Positions 32,410 to 40,823 of a stretch of DNA of 64,000 nt are shown piece by piece. Numbering within the stretch: position 1 is the stretch's first letter; each line of letters opens with the position of its first letter. Under the pieces are notes generated by a model that made no database searches, was not told the DNA's origin, and worked only from the letters and a program-made list of their open reading frames with translations. The stretch comes from Oscillospiraceae bacterium. GTDB lineage: Bacteria > Bacillota > Clostridia > Oscillospirales > Acutalibacteraceae. Both the position numbers and the translations under genes were made by a program. The stretch covers positions 28,641-92,640 of the forward strand of contig SVQH01000009.1 of the NCBI GenBank assembly GCA_015065425.1, written 5' to 3'.

Positions 32410-34068
32410 TTATTGTTCTCTGTTCATTATTGCTGCATATCGCAGAAGCTCTTTTCGTGAAGAAACACCTAATTTACTGTAAATGTTTTTGTTATGATAT
32501 TTAAGTGTATTCTCTTTAATTCCCAGTATTTTCATAATTTCACTTGCGTGTTTTCCTTCAATATACAAGTCAAATACTGTTCTTTCCGTAGGCGTAAGTG
32601 TACTGAGATTATCAAGAAACTGCTGATATAAAAGAGGATCAACTTCCTGCTTTCGTGAATAGGCAAGGCGGGAAAGTTCAAGTTGCGTCTTTTCATATTC
32701 AGAACGGAGTTTAAGGCTGTCTTCCTCTTTTTGCTTTATGTGGTCTTCATATTTTTTGTCTTTTTCTGCAAGAAAATCAAACAAGTCACTGATTTCATGA
32801 TAGTTTGTTGAGTTTCGTTCCTCATGGGATTCATGTTTTATTGAATGAAATGCTTCTGAAATAGGCCGAAGATAACGTTTGCTGATAAAATATGAAATAA
32901 CGATACTGAATAAAATAAGTGTGACTGCCGTAATTATAAAGTAAAACAGATTTCCGTTGATTGCAGAGGTGAGCTCCTGTTTATCCAATAAAACTGCAAT
33001 TGACCAGCTTTCAGAGTCCTTATATGCGGAATTTGAAGGGTAAAGAATAATTTCCTCCGTCAATCCGCCGAAACTTCCGTTTTTATTTGAAAAATATACA
33101 ACTCCGTTATTCTTTTCTGTGAACTCCAGATTATGCTCCCAGCGTGTTCCCGTAAGATAGAGATTTCCGGCTATTAATCCCTCTGAGGTAATTAAATCTG
33201 AACCGTTTCTCGGAGCCATTGCAGTGAAAATATTATTGTATGTGCCGCCTTCGGGAGAATAATTTTCCTTAAACAGACGGTCGCTGATTTCAATTCCGCA
33301 TATTCCGAAAACCGTACCGTCACTGCCTCTCATTGGTACACACAAAAGAAAACCCGATTCACTGTTTCCTTTAAGTGTAATTCTTCCGCTCCAGTAATAC
33401 AGTCTTGAAATCGGAAGCTGCGGATTGTTTTTTGCCGTATCAATAGTTTTTTTGAAGAAATCCTGACCGGATATGTCAAATTCCATTATCCATTGACCGA
33501 GAAGCATAATATTATTCTCTCTTGCAATTTTTGCCGGTCCTCTTAAAAAGTGGAGGTCAACGCCGACGGAGTCCGTTGAGGTTGGCTGGGTCTTTTTTAT
33601 GAATATGCCGGATTTGCGATTTCCGTTTTCACTTTTATTTTCTGTTACACTTGCATCAAGAATAACAAAAACACCACCGCAGTATTCATTTTTGATTGTA
33701 TTTACGAGTGTCGGCATAAAACGGGACAGCAGTGGCTCTATCATTTCGGGATGGCTTGACAATTCAGAAGGTGAAATATTGCGGCTCTGAAAAAATTCTT
33801 CTCCCAATTTTACGGTTTCTTCCGCTATTTCAATCCCTCTGAGAGATGTAAGTCCGAAATTTTTGTTGATTTCTTCTGCTATTATGGATAATTCTGTTGA
33901 AATGTGATTTTTGACAGAATTTTCCTCCCCGCCGTTTATACCGAAAAGTGAAAGTGTAAGAGAGAATGAAACTATGAGAAAAATTGAAACTGAAAGAAAA
34001 AATAAAAGAAGCCTGCGATGAAGAGTGGTTTTTCTCGATTTTTTTTTAGTCTGTTTGTTTTTTTTCAT
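32410..34068 (-). CDS. Membrane-bound LuxR-type regulator with extracellular sensor domain
   Basis: This 552-residue protein has a basic N-terminus, transmembrane helix 1 at about residues 20-44 (LLLFFLSVSIFLIVSFSLTL), and an extracellular domain of about 310 residues that resembles Cache/PAS-like sensors. Transmembrane helix 2 lies at about 357-380 (FYFIITAVTLILFSIVISYF), then a HAMP-like linker and coiled coil (about 385-475). A C-terminal LuxR/GerE helix-turn-helix follows: LTPTERTVFDLYIEGKHASE and IKENTLKYHNKNIYSKLGVS. It is a one-component system: outside sensing, direct DNA binding at the membrane, with no kinase domain. The gene lies 63 bases downstream of the solute-binding lipoprotein gene on the same transcript, so that protein may present the ligand. 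Confidence 0.85.
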   Translation of the reverse strand: MKKNKQTKKKSRKTTLHRRLLLFFLSVSIFLIVSFSLTLSLFGINGGEENSVKNHISTELSIIAEEINKNFGLTSLRGIEIAEETVKLGEEFFQSRNISPSELSSHPEMIEPLLSRFMPTLVNTIKNEYCGGVFVILDASVTENKSENGNRKSGIFIKKTQPTSTDSVGVDLHFLRGPAKIARENNIMLLGQWIMEFDISGQDFFKKTIDTAKNNPQLPISRLYYWSGRITLKGNSESGFLLCVPMRGSDGTVFGICGIEISDRLFKENYSPEGGTYNNIFTAMAPRNGSDLITSEGLIAGNLYLTGTRWEHNLEFTEKNNGVVYFSNKNGSFGGLTEEIILYPSNSAYKDSESWSIAVLLDKQELTSAINGNLFYFIITAVTLILFSIVISYFISKRYLRPISEAFHSIKHESHEERNSTNYHEISDLFDFLAEKDKKYEDHIKQKEEDSLKLRSEYEKTQLELSRLAYSRKQEVDPLLYQQFLDNLSTLTPTERTVFDLYIEGKHASEIMKILGIKENTLKYHNKNIYSKLGVSSRKELLRYAAIMNREQ

Positions 34069-34131
34069 AGTTTATCCCCCTTTCCTTAAATATCGGTGTA
34101 TATAAAGTGAGAAAACAGTGGTCTGTATTCT

Positions 34132-35466
34132 TTATTGTGAAAATACGGAAATTAACTCAGAAAGAGCTTCGTTTGAATCAACCGTATCACCGCTTATAAA
34201 TTTATCTGAGCTTTTATTCATAATGTCAATAAATTTTTTCTCAAAAACTGATGAATCATTGTCAAAAGAAGAGTAATTAGGTGCCGTAAAGAAATTGTAT
34301 TCTGAATACATCGCAAGAACACTTGTCAGCATCTTTTTTATGCGTATGTCGCTTAACGATTCAAACTGTGAGGGTAAATCTGTTTCAAATGCCTGTTTTG
34401 TAACAGGTAAATAACCTGTTTTTGCAATAAATCTGATGTTCTGTTCGGGGGAAGTGAGCCATTTAATAAAGGTGCAAGCCGCTTTTTCTTTTTCTTCAGT
34501 TGATTTTGCAACCATCAATCCTCCGCCTCTTTGCAGGGCGGTTTTTTTCCCGCCTTCAAAAACAGGGTAGGGAAGAATATCATAAGTGACCTGCTCTACA
34601 GTGCCGTCAGAATAGGTTATTGTATCACCGTAAAACAGTATCCCTGCAGAGGAGCCTGTAGAGCAAACAATATCCCCTGTTTTTGAAAGGTCGGAGGAGT
34701 ATCCGTCATAAATGGCAAAACCGCCTTGTACACATGGGGTGAATATTTCGTTGAATATATAACTGAATTCATCATTGTTAAGTGAAAGTCCGTTGTTATC
34801 AAAGATACTCGAGCCGAGCTGTGCACTGCCTGCTTCTGTAAGATTAAACCACGAATCTGCAGAAAAGAATTGTTTTCCTTCGCTGTAAGAATAATAATCC
34901 GTTGCAAGCTCTGCAATTCCTTCAAAAGTTGCAAGATCACTTTCGTCAGCACCGGTTGCGGCTGCAAATTTATCAAATAACGTTCTGTTAAGATACAATA
35001 CTTCTGTAGATTTTGCTATTGGAAAAACATACAATCCGCCATCGTCAAGTTTACCTTCGGTAATAAATGCTTCTACATATAAATCAAGTTCGTCAGAGGA
35101 AAAATAATCGTTAAGGTTTACAAGCATATTGTTTTCCGTAAATTTTATTGCAGTTTTCGGATATCCGGTAAAAATATCGGGAATTTCAGGAGCACCGGGA
35201 TCACCGTTTGCTATCATGTCAAGACTCTGATTAAGCTCGGAGCTTGAGGAAATTGCAGTAACATTAATTATTATTCCGTTATCTTTTCCTTCAGTGCTGT
35301 TGAACTCATCAATAAGCAGATCCATTGTTTCTTGCATATCTCCACCGTAATTGTGCCACATATTCAGAGTAACAGTGTTCTTGTCCCGGGAGGAAAATAT
35401 GTTGCAGCTGCTTAATATTGCCGTACATAAACCGAGTATGATAACAGATGATAATAATTTTTTCAT
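34132..35466 (-). CDS. Extracellular solute-binding lipoprotein, family 1 (orphan)
   Basis: This 444-residue protein has a lipoprotein signal peptide with lipobox LSSC (Cys about residue 20). The ABC sugar-binding family 1 fold follows: TLNMWHNYGGDMQETMDLLI, IPDIFTGYPKTAIKF, YVFPIAKSTEVLYLNRTLFD and GGLMVAKSTEEKEKAACTFI. Family members usually bind oligosaccharides for ABC importers. No permease or ATPase genes are present on either side. The downstream gene is a membrane LuxR regulator, so a sensing role is likely. The gene is expressed from a promoter about 240 bases upstream with a hairpin-forming leader. Confidence 0.88.
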   Translation of the reverse strand: MKKLLSSVIILGLCTAILSSCNIFSSRDKNTVTLNMWHNYGGDMQETMDLLIDEFNSTEGKDNGIIINVTAISSSSELNQSLDMIANGDPGAPEIPDIFTGYPKTAIKFTENNMLVNLNDYFSSDELDLYVEAFITEGKLDDGGLYVFPIAKSTEVLYLNRTLFDKFAAATGADESDLATFEGIAELATDYYSYSEGKQFFSADSWFNLTEAGSAQLGSSIFDNNGLSLNNDEFSYIFNEIFTPCVQGGFAIYDGYSSDLSKTGDIVCSTGSSAGILFYGDTITYSDGTVEQVTYDILPYPVFEGGKKTALQRGGGLMVAKSTEEKEKAACTFIKWLTSPEQNIRFIAKTGYLPVTKQAFETDLPSQFESLSDIRIKKMLTSVLAMYSEYNFFTAPNYSSFDNDSSVFEKKFIDIMNKSSDKFISGDTVDSNEALSELISVFSQ

Positions 35467-35539
35467 GACGTTATCTCCTTAATAAATTCTTTTGATTTTG
35501 CTGATTTTTTTCATAAAAAACATAAAAAAACACGGATTT

Positions 35540-35566
35540 CCCACCCTTTTGAGGGTTTTGGGTGGG
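35540..35566 (-). promoter_or_regulatory. Hairpin in the leader of the solute-binding/LuxR operon
   Basis: CCCACCC (35540-35546) and GGGTGGG (35560-35566) pair perfectly. An inner CCCTTTTGAGGG can form an alternative stem. It lies between the promoter and the ATG at 35466 in a leader of about 240 bases. Apart from this and the promoter, I see nothing in 35467-35712. Confidence 0.45.
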
Positions 35567-35712
35567 GACAAAATGCTATGAAACAGATAAAATTGAAGCT
35601 GTAAACAGACACAAAATTGCGAATCATCAGTAGTCTGAAATGTAAAACGATAATCAAAAAAGCGGTTACACAATGATGTGAAAAAATAAAGAATAGCTGT
35701 TTGATTAGTTTT

Positions 35713-35742
35713 ATTATATCAAATATCAATACTGGTAGTCAA
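35713..35742 (-). promoter_or_regulatory. Promoter of the solute-binding/LuxR operon
   Basis: On the minus strand, TTGACT (35742-35737) and TATAAT (35718-35713) are spaced by 18 bases. Confidence 0.7.
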
Positions 35743-35788
35743 TATTTTGTTTAATGTCTACAATAATTCCCCGATAGGAGGTTTTGTT

Positions 35789-36637
35789 ATGGGTTTTTTA
35801 GAAAGAGCGATAAGAAAGGGTATCAGTGACGGAATCGGAAAAGCTGTGGGAAATGCTATAGCACAGGCAGTGGAACCTAAAGCAACTGAGTTCGTTAATC
35901 GGACAGCGGAGCATCTTGACAGTGCAGCAGATAGCTCTATTCAGAAGTCTTCCTCATTTTCCGGTATGGAAGGTGCATTTTCAAATCTTGAGAGAGCCGC
36001 TCAGGATTTTGCCGCGAAACAGGCAGAAAATCTTAAAATCTGTCTCTCATGCGGAAATGTCGTTTCAGCTGAACAGAAATTTTGTCCTGAGTGCGGAGAA
36101 GTTTTACCGGAGAAAACAGTGGCTCAGTCGGCAGTATGTACCTCTTGCGGTAAACAAAATAATATAGGTATGAAATTCTGTGCAGACTGCGGCACAAAAT
36201 TGCCTGCTGCTGTAATGGAAGAGGAGGGAAATGCCCGTAAGAGAGCTGCCGTTTTGGTCGAATGGCAGGAAAAGCTTTCCCAATATCCCGTATGGGAGTT
36301 TGAAGGTGAAAATCTTTATATTGATGAATATGACGGATATTTTACATTTGGTGCAGAGTTCAAAGGTAACTCTGCCGCAGCAAGAAATGCTGTAGAGAAA
36401 TACAGAACACTTCTTCTTCGGAACGGCTTCAGAAAAGCAGGGCAGTATCCGTCAGATTCGCATTTATATAAAATGATAAACGGAATCTGTTATCATGTCG
36501 ATCTTGAACATTGTTTTGAATGCGGAAGCGATAGTATAAATTTGGCATTTATGACAGGGGAACCGACCGGAGGATTTGATTATATTAAGCCTGAACCGAA
36601 GAAGCCTGCTAACTTAAAAGGTCTTTTTAAATTTTAA
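35789..36637 (+). CDS. Double zinc-ribbon protein of unknown function
   Basis: This 282-residue protein has an Ala-rich N-terminal region with amphipathic helices (about residues 1-85). Two zinc ribbons follow: CLSCGNVVSAEQKFCPECGE and CTSCGKQNNIGMKFCADCG (about residues 87-145). The C-terminal 130 residues contain YPVWEFEGENLYIDEYDGYF and HCFECGSDSINLAF, which I do not recognise. No signal peptide or membrane helix is present. ATAGGAGG precedes the ATG at 35789; a longer frame from a TTG at 35747 has no site. It opens a run of five plus-strand genes in which three have N-terminal or internal zinc ribbons. Confidence 0.7.
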   Translation: MGFLERAIRKGISDGIGKAVGNAIAQAVEPKATEFVNRTAEHLDSAADSSIQKSSSFSGMEGAFSNLERAAQDFAAKQAENLKICLSCGNVVSAEQKFCPECGEVLPEKTVAQSAVCTSCGKQNNIGMKFCADCGTKLPAAVMEEEGNARKRAAVLVEWQEKLSQYPVWEFEGENLYIDEYDGYFTFGAEFKGNSAAARNAVEKYRTLLLRNGFRKAGQYPSDSHLYKMINGICYHVDLEHCFECGSDSINLAFMTGEPTGGFDYIKPEPKKPANLKGLFKF

Positions 36638-36656
36638 TACATAGGAGGAGATTTGT

Positions 36657-37364
36657 ATGAAAAAAAGTTTTTTTGCTGCTTTAATTCTTGCGTTGACTTT
36701 ATTGCTTTTTGCTTGCTCCGACGGAGAAGCAGAGCAGAACGAAACTCAGTTCAATGCACAGGACTATATCGACGAAGTATTTAACGAAGCTGATGAAGTC
36801 CAGTCTTTCAGCGAAGCAGCAGTGGAACGATATCTTAAAAGTATAGACGGCTTGGAAATTGATGCAATAAAACCCGATTGGGAATATACAGTAGGAAACT
36901 ACGGTGCATACGCTGATGATCCCTCTTCGGGATACGGACATGCAGTTATTGCTTTTACAAAGGCATCAGGAGAACTTGCCGAAGACGAATATGATACCTG
37001 GCTTACTAAAGTTTTTAATGCAACTGCCTCGGCTTCTCAGGACGGATATAACATAATCGGTTATGAATTTGCAGGTGACGGTGAAGATGCATTGGCTGAA
37101 ACAACACTTGAAGATGCTGTGAGCGGTTTTATTTCAGGCTGGGCTTTCAGAAAAAATGACAAAATATATGTAGTTTATGTTTCAAAAGAGTATGACAGTG
37201 AAAAAGAAAGTGAACTTGGCTCACTTTTCTATTATAACAAGGTAAAGATAGATGTGGGTGCAGGTTTACAAAAGAGCTTCAACGATACGCTTGGTGAGGC
37301 TGAAAGCTATTTTGAAGAGTATTCAGATGAAATAAAAGACGCGATAGATGATTATCTAGGCTGA
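36657..37364 (+). CDS. Putative lipoprotein of unknown function
   Basis: This 235-residue protein has a lipoprotein signal peptide (MKKSFFAALILALTLLLFAC) with lipobox LFAC, Cys at residue 20. The mature part is acidic (many Asp and Glu) and contains KIYVVYVSKEYDSEKESE near the end. No domain is recognised. AGGAGGAG lies a few bases before the ATG, 19 bases after the previous stop, so it is probably co-transcribed with the zinc-ribbon gene. Confidence 0.75.
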   Translation: MKKSFFAALILALTLLLFACSDGEAEQNETQFNAQDYIDEVFNEADEVQSFSEAAVERYLKSIDGLEIDAIKPDWEYTVGNYGAYADDPSSGYGHAVIAFTKASGELAEDEYDTWLTKVFNATASASQDGYNIIGYEFAGDGEDALAETTLEDAVSGFISGWAFRKNDKIYVVYVSKEYDSEKESELGSLFYYNKVKIDVGAGLQKSFNDTLGEAESYFEEYSDEIKDAIDDYLG

Positions 37365-37388
37365 TAAAAAATAAAGGAGGAAAAAATT

Positions 37389-37910
37389 ATGACAAATTGC
37401 TCAAAATGTTCAACTGTAATTCCCGAAGGAGTAAAAGTATGTCCCGGTTGCGGTGAAGTTTGCGAAATTCACTCTGCTGCTTCTCCGGAAAATACTGTTA
37501 ATCATACAGATACTTCTTCAAAATTAAAAATCAATGCAATACTTGAAACTGAGGACAGTACCGCAGAATTTGAAAAATCTGACATAGATAACAGCAAAAT
37601 GATGGCACTGTTTTCCTATCTTGGTCCGCTTGTGCTGATTCCCATTTTTGCCGCTAAGAATTCACCTTATGCAAAATTTCATGCTAATCAGGGATTGCTG
37701 CTTCTTATTGCAGAAATTGCATACAGCATCGGACTGTTTGTATTAACAATTCTGATAATATTTACATTCCCGAAGCTCTCATTTATTACAAGCATTTTCG
37801 GACTTGTAAATCTTGCATTTTTTGTTCTTGCCGTAATAGGTATATTGAATACACTTAACGGAAAAGCCAAAGAACTGCCTATTATAGGCAGAATAAGAAT
37901 CCTTAAATAA
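37389..37910 (+). CDS. Zinc-ribbon plus DUF4870-like membrane protein
   Basis: This 173-residue protein begins with a zinc ribbon (CSKCSTVIPEGVKVCPGCGE, residues 4-23), then a linker of about 45 residues. About three to four membrane segments follow, with the DUF4870 hallmark DNSKMMALFSYLGPLVLIPI and YAKFHANQGLLLLI. The membrane domain has no known reaction. AAAGGAGG supports the start. It lies 24 bases after the lipoprotein gene in the same run. Confidence 0.8.
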   Translation: MTNCSKCSTVIPEGVKVCPGCGEVCEIHSAASPENTVNHTDTSSKLKINAILETEDSTAEFEKSDIDNSKMMALFSYLGPLVLIPIFAAKNSPYAKFHANQGLLLLIAEIAYSIGLFVLTILIIFTFPKLSFITSIFGLVNLAFFVLAVIGILNTLNGKAKELPIIGRIRILK

Positions 37911-37940
37911 CATTACCTGCAGAAAAAAAGGAGGAAAATT

Positions 37941-40619
37941 ATGAAAAAAGTACTTGCTGTTATTGTTGCTCTTGTAATGCTTCTGCCTGTATTTTCGATG
38001 GGGTCTTTTGCTTCATATACCGTTGATACAGCAACAAATTTGCCGAAGCTTACAGAAAGTCCCGAAATTTATTATATTGCAAATGATGCAACATCTTACG
38101 GTGACTATATAAGAGCATATTATATAAATTCCGAAGAAATCATTGAAATGCAAAGAGAAATAGCCACACTCGGTGAAGAAGAATATCTTAAAAAATACGG
38201 CTTCGGTATAAGTACGGAAGAAAACTCTTATGATTATGCTTCAATAGAATTTTATGTGCAGTTCTCTTATTCCTTCGATAATGTTAATTGGATAAATGAC
38301 AGTGATTATGAAAACGAGAATGATACTTACTGGCTTCCGGACAGCATAAAAAACACTGAGAATACATCACAGTATGATTACATACAGCTTCCGAACGGCT
38401 CATCTACTTATGACCGGTTTGAATATATAAGAATATTTGATCTTACATATCTTACCGAATGGTATTACAGCGGTTATCACGAAAGACTTGCAAGTAATAT
38501 GACTCAGGGTAATGCTTTCAGAATCAATGCCAACGATGAGGATACGGGTTATAGCGTTAACTTCAATAACAAAACATTATATGTAAAGGCAAGATACCGT
38601 GTATGGTATAATACTTATGTTGACAGACAAAGGGCTTATAATGTTTTCTATTCTCCATGGTCGGACACTGTTTCTTATAACAATTCTTCCAAGGGGCTGA
38701 CATTTACAATGCCGGAAGAAGGAAATCTTACGGCAGCCCCCGTAATCAGGCATTTCAGAACAACAAAATCGGGAGATACTTCTTATTATTATGTAAGCGT
38801 GGATTATCCTGATATTATTAAAAAAGCCACAGCCGCCGCTTATGCTGCATATTACAATCTTGATGATACCTATGATATTTTTCTTGATGATGATTATTAC
38901 TGGTATCAGAATATTCAGTTCGAATTTCGTATAAATGACGGTGAGTGGTATGAGTATTCTACTCAGGGTCCCGCATATTCTGAGGTGGATTTTTCAAATG
39001 TATGGTTAACGGAATTTTTTGAGGACGAGGGAATCGAATACACTCAGGGGGACACGGTATATCTTCGTGCAAGGGTTATTATTGGTGATTATGATTACGG
39101 TGAATACGGAAAAGTCCCTAATGATGAAACCTATTGGATATCTGAATATTCAGAGCCCATAGTTATTCCCCTCGACGGATATTACAGAATCAACTATTAT
39201 ATGAACAGCGGAGATTTCAGTTACGGTGCAGATATTTTAAGGCAGTTCACGGAAGAGTCCACCGTTGTTATTGACCTTACAAGTGAAGACTATATTCCAA
39301 CCCGTTACGGATATAAGTTTGAAGGATGGTATACAACTTCCGATTTTCAGGACGGAACAAAGATAACGAGCATTGATACATCAGCAGAAAAGAATCACAC
39401 GATTTATGCGAAGTGGTCTGCAACGGAATACGATATTACGTATGTTACGAATACAAAGAGATATGTGTATAATTACAACCGTACTCTTGTTACCACTTAT
39501 ATGGACGACGAGACCTTAAGAGCTCCCTCCTGCACGGGACTTACCTTCCTCGGTTGGTATACAACTCCGGATTTTAAGGAAGGCACTGAAATTACAACAA
39601 TTAAATGCTCCGAACTCACATCAGATATCACTCTTTATATGAAATGGAATATTCCCACATATACCATCACTTATGAACTGGACGGCGGTACAAATGCCGC
39701 GGATAACCCGACAAGCTTTACTGTTGATATTGATGATGAGGATAATTATATCAATATTAAAGCACCCGCAAAAACAGGTATGCTTTTTGACGGTTGGTAT
39801 TATTATGATGATTTTTCAGGTGCTCTCACAAAGACCGATGAAGGATATAATATGCATCGCTACGGCAAAAATATTACACTTTACGCAAAGTGGATAAAAG
39901 GAAGATATGATATAAACTATATTCAGCCGGAAGCACTTGTCAATGTATATAATCCAAATCCTTCTCAGTATACTTACGGTGATACTGTTACGCTTCGTGA
40001 ACTTTCTCATACAGGCTATGTTTTTAACGGATGGTTTATGGACTTTGCTCTGACTCAGGCTGCAGCGGGAATTACGGCTTTAGATGAGGGTGAGAAAACA
40101 TTCTATGCAAAATGGAAAGAAAATGAATATAATATCACATATATTCATGATACGATAGAAGAACTTGCCCCTCCTTCGGAAAAAATCAATAATTCCAATC
40201 CTGCAACAAGACTTTATTCTCAAAAAGTTATCTTAAGTGATCCTTACACGGGAGACGGGATATTCGAGTTTATGGGTTGGTATAACAATGTTAATTTCCA
40301 AGGCGAAAAAATAACAGAAATTTCTGCAAATAGAGCTGAACACACTACTCTTTATGCGAAGTGGTTTGTTTATCAGTGGGGCGATATTGACCTTGACGGA
40401 AGTGTATCATCTGCCGATGCAAGACTTGCCCTGCGAAACTCGGTAGGACTTGAAGATATTAAGGGAAGGGCTTTCCATTGGGGTGATATCGATGCCGACG
40501 GAATTATGTCATCTGCAGACGCGAGAAATATTCTCAGAATGTCGGTTGCCCTTGAAGATGCGGTTTCTCTTTCATTACCCTTACTGCCCCCTGCTATAGA
40601 GGCTGAACTTAATAAGTAA
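37941..40619 (+). CDS. Secreted InlB-repeat protein with C-terminal dockerin
   Basis: This 892-residue protein has a signal peptide (KVLAVIVALVMLLPVFSMGS). An N-terminal half rich in Tyr and Asp (about residues 25-415) is not recognised. Five InlB-B/Flg_new repeats follow (about 415-810), each with a GWY or GWF core and a final [LIF]Y[AM]KW, for example YKFEGWYTTSDFQDGTKI. The C-terminus is a type I dockerin with two Ca loops: WGDIDLDGSVSSADARLALR and WGDIDADGIMSSADARNILR. The dockerin should bind a cohesin on the cell surface, and the repeats likely act as a stalk or adhesin. AAAGGAGG precedes the ATG. It is followed by a terminator. Confidence 0.88.
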   Translation: MKKVLAVIVALVMLLPVFSMGSFASYTVDTATNLPKLTESPEIYYIANDATSYGDYIRAYYINSEEIIEMQREIATLGEEEYLKKYGFGISTEENSYDYASIEFYVQFSYSFDNVNWINDSDYENENDTYWLPDSIKNTENTSQYDYIQLPNGSSTYDRFEYIRIFDLTYLTEWYYSGYHERLASNMTQGNAFRINANDEDTGYSVNFNNKTLYVKARYRVWYNTYVDRQRAYNVFYSPWSDTVSYNNSSKGLTFTMPEEGNLTAAPVIRHFRTTKSGDTSYYYVSVDYPDIIKKATAAAYAAYYNLDDTYDIFLDDDYYWYQNIQFEFRINDGEWYEYSTQGPAYSEVDFSNVWLTEFFEDEGIEYTQGDTVYLRARVIIGDYDYGEYGKVPNDETYWISEYSEPIVIPLDGYYRINYYMNSGDFSYGADILRQFTEESTVVIDLTSEDYIPTRYGYKFEGWYTTSDFQDGTKITSIDTSAEKNHTIYAKWSATEYDITYVTNTKRYVYNYNRTLVTTYMDDETLRAPSCTGLTFLGWYTTPDFKEGTEITTIKCSELTSDITLYMKWNIPTYTITYELDGGTNAADNPTSFTVDIDDEDNYINIKAPAKTGMLFDGWYYYDDFSGALTKTDEGYNMHRYGKNITLYAKWIKGRYDINYIQPEALVNVYNPNPSQYTYGDTVTLRELSHTGYVFNGWFMDFALTQAAAGITALDEGEKTFYAKWKENEYNITYIHDTIEELAPPSEKINNSNPATRLYSQKVILSDPYTGDGIFEFMGWYNNVNFQGEKITEISANRAEHTTLYAKWFVYQWGDIDLDGSVSSADARLALRNSVGLEDIKGRAFHWGDIDADGIMSSADARNILRMSVALEDAVSLSLPLLPPAIEAELNK

Positions 40620-40628
40620 AACTTAACT

Positions 40629-40668
40629 AAAAAAACGCTGTTCGTTCTGTTTCGGACAGCGTTTTTTA
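40629..40668 (+). terminator. Terminator after the InlB-repeat/dockerin gene
   Basis: The arms AAAAAACGCTGT and ACAGCGTTTTTT form a strong stem followed by ATTCATTTTG. Confidence 0.85.
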
Positions 40669-40676
40669 TTCATTTT

Positions 40677-40810
40677 GTACCCCAAAAAAGCTTTTCCGTA
40701 AATAAATTTGTATTTATTATTGTAAAATGCTGTCACAGATGATATTATTTATACGACACCGAGTCAGTACCCCAAAAAGGTGTTTTTTTGATTGCAGTAA
40801 ATTTGTATTG
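40677..40810 (+). repeat. Imperfect direct repeat upstream of the zinc-ribbon membrane gene
   Basis: GTACCCCAAAAAAG ... TAAATTTGTATT (40677-40715) recurs as GTACCCCAAAAAGG ... GTAAATTTGTATT (40767-40809). The second copy ends at the ribosome site AGGAG of the gene at 40824, so the copies may be duplicated regulatory sequence. No clear promoter hexamers were seen. Confidence 0.4.
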
Positions 40811-40823
40811 AGGAGATATATTA

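Noticed and set aside
35467-35735. Small minus-strand frames upstream of the solute-binding gene
   Set aside because: They fall within the promoter and leader, are low-complexity, and have no ribosome site.
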